NCBI GenBank assembly: GCA_944377765.1
Contig: CALWFX010000053.1
Coordinates: forward strand, 1-9,456
Source of the DNA: an uncultured Clostridia bacterium
GTDB lineage: Bacteria > Bacillota > Clostridia > Christensenellales > UBA1242
Direction: 5' to 3'
Length of the DNA: 9,456 nucleotides
Shown: piece by piece, positions 6,897 to 9,456 of the stretch
How the letters are laid out: each line of letters begins with the position of its first letter
How positions within the stretch are numbered: the first letter of the stretch is position 1
Position numbers and translations under genes: made by a program
Notes under the pieces: generated by a model
Told to the model about the DNA's origin: nothing
Seen by the model: only the letters and a program-made list of their open reading frames with translations
Databases searched by the model: none

Positions 6897-6948
6897 AACT
6901 AAAAAATTATATGACTCTTGTTATACATATATTTTTGATTTTTTAGTT
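6897..6948. repeat. Inverted repeat upstream of the lipoprotein promoter
   Basis: AACTAAAAAAT (6897-6907) and its exact reverse complement ATTTTTTAGTT (6938-6948) flank a 30-nt AT-rich spacer. The right arm ends 37 bp before the -35 box. It is not followed by a T run and the preceding gene already has a terminator, so it is more likely a protein-binding dyad or chance AT-rich symmetry than a second terminator. The rest of 6857-7079, apart from the promoter and possible leader ORF listed separately, shows nothing recognisable. Confidence 0.4.
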
Positions 6949-6985
6949 AAAATATAAATAAATATAAAAAAATACTTCAAAAAAG

Positions 6986-7014
6986 TTGACTCGGGGGGGG
7001 GTATTTGGTAAAAT
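6986..7014 (+). promoter_or_regulatory. Promoter of the lipoprotein gene, with a G tract in its spacer
   Basis: TTGACT (6986-6991), exactly 17 nt, TAAAAT (7009-7014); both hexamers match consensus at five of six positions. The spacer contains nine consecutive G (6993-7001). Transcription should start near 7020-7022, about 58-60 nt before the lipoprotein ATG. The spacing is optimal as sequenced; one G more or less gives 18 or 16 bp, two gives 19 or 15. This is the layout of known phase-variable promoters that act by altered -35/-10 spacing, such as the poly-G tract of neisserial porA. Confidence 0.75.
6993..7001. repeat. Homopolymeric (G)9 tract, candidate phase-variation switch
   Basis: Nine G in a row between the -35 and -10 of the lipoprotein promoter. 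No other G run in the window exceeds four or five, and the surrounding intergenic DNA is very AT-rich, so the tract looks maintained. Such tracts change length by slipped-strand mispairing during replication. Confidence 0.85.
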
Positions 7015-7019
7015 CAAAA

Positions 7020-7055
7020 ATGAAAAACGTAATAATTTGGGCTTCAATGTATTAA
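7020..7055 (+). other. Possible leader ORF before the lipoprotein gene
   Basis: ATG 7020 opens an 11-codon frame (MKNVIIWASMY) ending at TAA 7053-7055. Its ATG sits where transcription from the promoter should begin, matching the leaderless layout seen at two other genes here. A second short frame starts at 7055, overlapping that stop (TAATG), and runs into the lipoprotein coding sequence in another frame (MEFKEIINYEKIYF, stop 7097-7099). Neither resembles a known attenuator peptide, and short frames arise easily by chance. Confidence 0.25.
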
Positions 7056-7079
7056 TGGAGTTTAAAGAGATAATAAATT

Positions 7080-9456
7080 ATGAAAAAATTTATTTTTAGC
7101 CTTATTACATTTATATTATTAGGCATTACACTTGGTGGTGGAGTTTTTCTTTTGGCGGGCTGTGACTATTCTCAGTCTCAAGAAGAAAATAATCAAGAAA
7201 ATGGAAATAATAGTGATAGTGAAAATGGAAATAGTAATGAAAAAATTAATGATGATATAGAGAATGAAGAGAATTTAGAGAATGATGATGAAACAGAAGA
7301 TAGTAGTTATGATTTTGATTTTTCAGTTACTTCAGTTTTCTTTTATAATGGAACATGGGCTTATTATTATGGTGATTGGGCTATGCAGTATGATGATTTT
7401 TATGCATACTGGAGAGACCAAAATGGAACCAATCAAGTTTTTAATAACATAACATATCGTGAGTATGGAAGGAACTCTAGCAATGTTACAGAAAGTAAAG
7501 ATTATCAGGTATATGATGTTGTTTATATTCACTACGATGCAAGTGGTGGGCTTTTTGCTGGTTCTCCTAAAAGATATTGTGCCATATCTGCAACAGAAGG
7601 TATGTATGCTGTTTGTGGTGTATATACATCTGTCAACAATTCTTATGGTAGAACAAGAGTTGCAAGAGATTTAGAAGTTATTGCTGGTGGTGCAAGCGGA
7701 ATATATGATTTTTATATTTATGGTTCGAGTGGGCTTACAACCAGTGAAAGCGTGGCCAAAAGTAATGCTTCAAAAAATATGTCGGGTAATTATTATATTT
7801 ATCATAGAGCAAGATATTATGCTGGATTTTATAATGCTGATGGCAATAATGGCTACTATAACTCTAAATCACTTTTATCAGGTGTTGGCTATTATTTATA
7901 TTCTGCTCCATCTAGGTCAGGGTATGTGTTTACTGGATGGAAAGATTCTTCAACTAATGTTGTTTATGCTGCAGGAGCATATATAAGTGACTCTTTGGCT
8001 AACAAGGATAGAAATTTTTATGCTCAATGGGCTCCAAAAATACACTTGTATTCATATTATACAAGTGATTATTCGACTTTTACCGGTCCTTCTTCAACTG
8101 GTGGAACAATTACAATGAAATATACAAGTACTTCTGGAAGTTCATTGACCGCTAGTTCAATTTATAATTCAACTTATAATGTTAAGCAAAATTCAAGTGT
8201 AACTTTTAGTACAACAAATAAAAGTGGATATCTTTTACGTGGTTGGTATACGGAAGTGCCAACAGCCTCAAATTCTCCAAGTAAAACAACAAGTTTTAGT
8301 TTTACAGCCTCTTCTAATACCGAATACTATTATTATGCTTTATTCGTGCGGTATAAGTCAATAACAATGTATAACCGGTACACTACGACATATGACACTA
8401 TAAGTATGGGTGTAACTGGCGGTTCAATTAAGGTTTCATATACAAATACATCAAATTCTGCAAGTAGTTATACCCTTTCAGGAACTGCAACCGCTTATAG
8501 TTTTTCATCTGTTTATTCAAAAATAGTTACCTTAACAGCGACAGCCAATAGTGGTTATTGGTTTGTTGGTTGGTATTCATCAAGCCCATCAACATCAAGT
8601 GAAAGCACATACAGGATTACAACAGCAGCGACATATAGTTTTACTGCATCGGCTCGGTCAAGTATCTATGGACTTTTTGCCAAAACTTACACATTAACAA
8701 TCAAATACGCCTATGGTGGTTACACCCATTCAACGAATATAACTGCAACAAATTCGACCATTGGACTTAATCAATCATTGTCAGCAAATGGCTCGTATGC
8801 ATTAACAACATATTGTAGGCCAAGTTCGCAGACAATAACAATTTCAAGGGCTAACACATCATATACATATTATATGGGCAATGGTTCAGCAACGACAGGT
8901 TCATTAACAAATTCGTTTACATATAGTTGGTCGACAACAAAAGATGAAACAATCGATGTGTATGTAAGAGAAAGATATACAATAACATACAATGGAAATG
9001 GTAACACTGGTGGAACTGTTCCGAGTTCGGTATATAAAGCGCATGGACTGAATATCACGCTTGGAACGAACAGTTTAACGCGAACAGGATACACTTCAAA
9101 TGGCTGGAACCCAAAAGCTGATGGAACTGGCACGCATTACAATAATGGTGCTTCGTATTCTGGGAATGGGAATGTAACACTATACGCACAGTGGACAGCA
9201 AACACCTACTATGTCAAATTCAATGGCAATAATGCAACAAGTGGAAGTATGAGCAATCAAACTTTTACATATGATAAAGCACAAAACTTAACAGCGAATG
9301 CGTTTTCAAGAACAGGCTATACCTTTGCAGGCTGGGCGACAACTGCAAGTGGATCAGTTGAATATACAGATAAACAAAGTGTTAAAAATTTAACAACTTC
9401 AAATGGTGCAATTGTGAACTTGTATGCCAAATGGAATGTTGTGTCATATACAATAA
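7080..9456 (+). CDS. Large surface lipoprotein with InlB-type repeats (3' end missing)
   Basis: Open frame of 792 codons from ATG 7080 to the window edge, with no stop. Seen: a lipoprotein signal peptide (1-27: Lys2-Lys3, hydrophobic core, lipobox LLAGC) with Cys28 as the predicted lipidated residue; an Asn/Glu/Asp-rich spacer (about 29-80) that would lift the rest off the membrane; a Tyr-rich region (about 81-265) with Cys167 and Cys179 that I do not recognise; a Listeria-Bacteroides-type repeat (about 268-318); two tandem modules of about 107-111 residues (321-427, 428-538); an aromatic/Ser/Thr-rich stretch (539-632); and canonical repeats (633-708, 709-786) with a third starting at 787. 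Such repeats form beta-grasp rods in surface proteins and adhesins; a binding partner is not evident. A purine-rich AAAGAGA (7064-7070) lies 9 nt before the ATG; GGAG (7057-7060) is too far to be ideal. An in-frame TAA at 7074-7076 rules out an earlier start. The second half uses more CG-containing codons (ACG, TCG, CGG) than the genes to the left. Confidence 0.9.
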   Translation, partial: MKKFIFSLITFILLGITLGGGVFLLAGCDYSQSQEENNQENGNNSDSENGNSNEKINDDIENEENLENDDETEDSSYDFDFSVTSVFFYNGTWAYYYGDWAMQYDDFYAYWRDQNGTNQVFNNITYREYGRNSSNVTESKDYQVYDVVYIHYDASGGLFAGSPKRYCAISATEGMYAVCGVYTSVNNSYGRTRVARDLEVIAGGASGIYDFYIYGSSGLTTSESVAKSNASKNMSGNYYIYHRARYYAGFYNADGNNGYYNSKSLLSGVGYYLYSAPSRSGYVFTGWKDSSTNVVYAAGAYISDSLANKDRNFYAQWAPKIHLYSYYTSDYSTFTGPSSTGGTITMKYTSTSGSSLTASSIYNSTYNVKQNSSVTFSTTNKSGYLLRGWYTEVPTASNSPSKTTSFSFTASSNTEYYYYALFVRYKSITMYNRYTTTYDTISMGVTGGSIKVSYTNTSNSASSYTLSGTATAYSFSSVYSKIVTLTATANSGYWFVGWYSSSPSTSSESTYRITTAATYSFTASARSSIYGLFAKTYTLTIKYAYGGYTHSTNITATNSTIGLNQSLSANGSYALTTYCRPSSQTITISRANTSYTYYMGNGSATTGSLTNSFTYSWSTTKDETIDVYVRERYTITYNGNGNTGGTVPSSVYKAHGLNITLGTNSLTRTGYTSNGWNPKADGTGTHYNNGASYSGNGNVTLYAQWTANTYYVKFNGNNATSGSMSNQTFTYDKAQNLTANAFSRTGYTFAGWATTASGSVEYTDKQSVKNLTTSNGAIVNLYAKWNVVSYTI
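7881..8033 (+). repeat. Listeria-Bacteroides-type repeat 1 (protein level)
   Basis: Residues 268-318 of the lipoprotein carry the family pattern: SRSGYVFTGWKD, then a variable stretch, then NFYAQW. It is shorter and more diverged at its N-terminal side than the two repeats near the end of the window. Confidence 0.7.
8040..8360 (+). repeat. Tandem module, copy 1 (about 107 residues)
   Basis: Residues 321-427. It opens IHLYSYYTSDYSTF, then GGTITMKYTSTS, a spacer, SSVTFSTTNKSGYLLRGWY, and closes YYYYALFVRY. The same order of blocks recurs in copy 2. The second half resembles the divergent InlB-type 'bacterial repeat' (SGY...GWY...ALF). Confidence 0.65.
8361..8693 (+). repeat. Tandem module, copy 2 (about 111 residues)
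   Basis: Residues 428-538. It opens ITMYNRYTTTYDTI, then GGSIKVSYTNTS, a spacer, KIVTLTATANSGYWFVGWY, and closes SIYGLFAKTY. Corresponding blocks are offset from copy 1 by 106-111 residues. DNA identity is low, so the duplication is old or the copies have diverged quickly. Confidence 0.65.
8976..9203 (+). repeat. InlB B-type repeat 2 (protein level)
   Basis: Residues 633-708. A canonical Listeria-Bacteroides repeat: YTITYNGNGNTGGTVP, then LTRTGYTSNGWNPKADGTG, then VTLYAQWTAN. Confidence 0.88.
9204..9437 (+). repeat. InlB B-type repeat 3 (protein level)
   Basis: Residues 709-786: YYVKFNGNNATSGSM, then FSRTGYTFAGWATTASG, then VNLYAKWN. The following residues VVSYTI start another repeat at the window edge, so the array continues to the right. 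Confidence 0.88.

Noticed and set aside
7459..7986. Two hydrophobic + strand frames inside the lipoprotein gene
   Set aside because: They are out-of-frame shadows of the long lipoprotein frame, which is open throughout and has repeats and a signal peptide.
8870..9133. An 87-codon - strand frame opposite the InlB repeats
   Set aside because: It is the antisense shadow of the Thr/Ser/Gly-rich repeat coding sequence, without a ribosome site or promoter.
7080..9456. Glycopeptide-resistance cluster or CRISPR/defence system
   Set aside because: VanW alone occurs without van genes. The repeats near the end are protein-level repeats in one frame, with no identical DNA repeats and spacers.

Overview
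The window is AT-rich DNA from what looks like a Gram-positive-type (Bacillota/Firmicutes) bacterium, possibly an uncultured gut or animal-associated lineage. The grounds are low GC, AGA-dominated arginine codons, a GGAGG ribosome binding site, Exp7/CtpE-like, VanW-like and TVP38-like proteins, and a lipoprotein with Listeria-Bacteroides (InlB B) repeats. TGA ends two genes and tryptophan is TGG, so the standard stop assignment applies. The lineage is an inference only.

Layout. Bases 3-125 are the 3' end of an unrecognised + strand gene. It converges on a - strand P-type cation ATPase (178-2832) across one symmetrical hairpin (153-179) that can terminate both. The ATPase diverges from a tRNA nucleotidyltransferase (CCA-adding enzyme, 2961-4193) across about 130 bp holding two back-to-back -35 boxes in an inverted repeat. 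Next on the + strand come a membrane-anchored VanW-family protein (4259-5878) and a TVP38/DedA-type membrane protein (5939-6817), each with promoter-like sequence directly before it. A strong terminator (6824-6855) closes that block. A regulatory intergenic region of about 260 bp (6818-7079) follows. The last gene (7080 to the end of the window, still open) encodes a large lipoprotein with an unfamiliar Tyr-rich domain, a tandem duplicated module and InlB-type repeats.

Most notable point. The lipoprotein promoter is TTGACT-17-TAAAAT, and its 17-bp spacer contains an uninterrupted run of nine G, the only such run in this AT-rich window. This is the architecture of a slipped-strand, phase-variable promoter: gain or loss of a G moves the spacer away from 17 bp and should change expression of the surface protein. 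As written, the sequence is at the optimal spacing (predicted ON).

A second pattern is that the promoters of the ATPase and the TVP38 gene have the same layout (-35, 17 bp, -10, 7 nt, ATG) with no Shine-Dalgarno sequence, which predicts leaderless mRNAs. The cca gene, in contrast, has a clear GGAGG.

How the genes relate. Four of the five main genes act at the envelope: ion transport, VanW-type wall function, a possible lipid-carrier or lipid transporter, and a surface lipoprotein. They appear to be separate transcription units, not one operon. No tRNA, rRNA, CRISPR array, insertion sequence or attachment site was seen.
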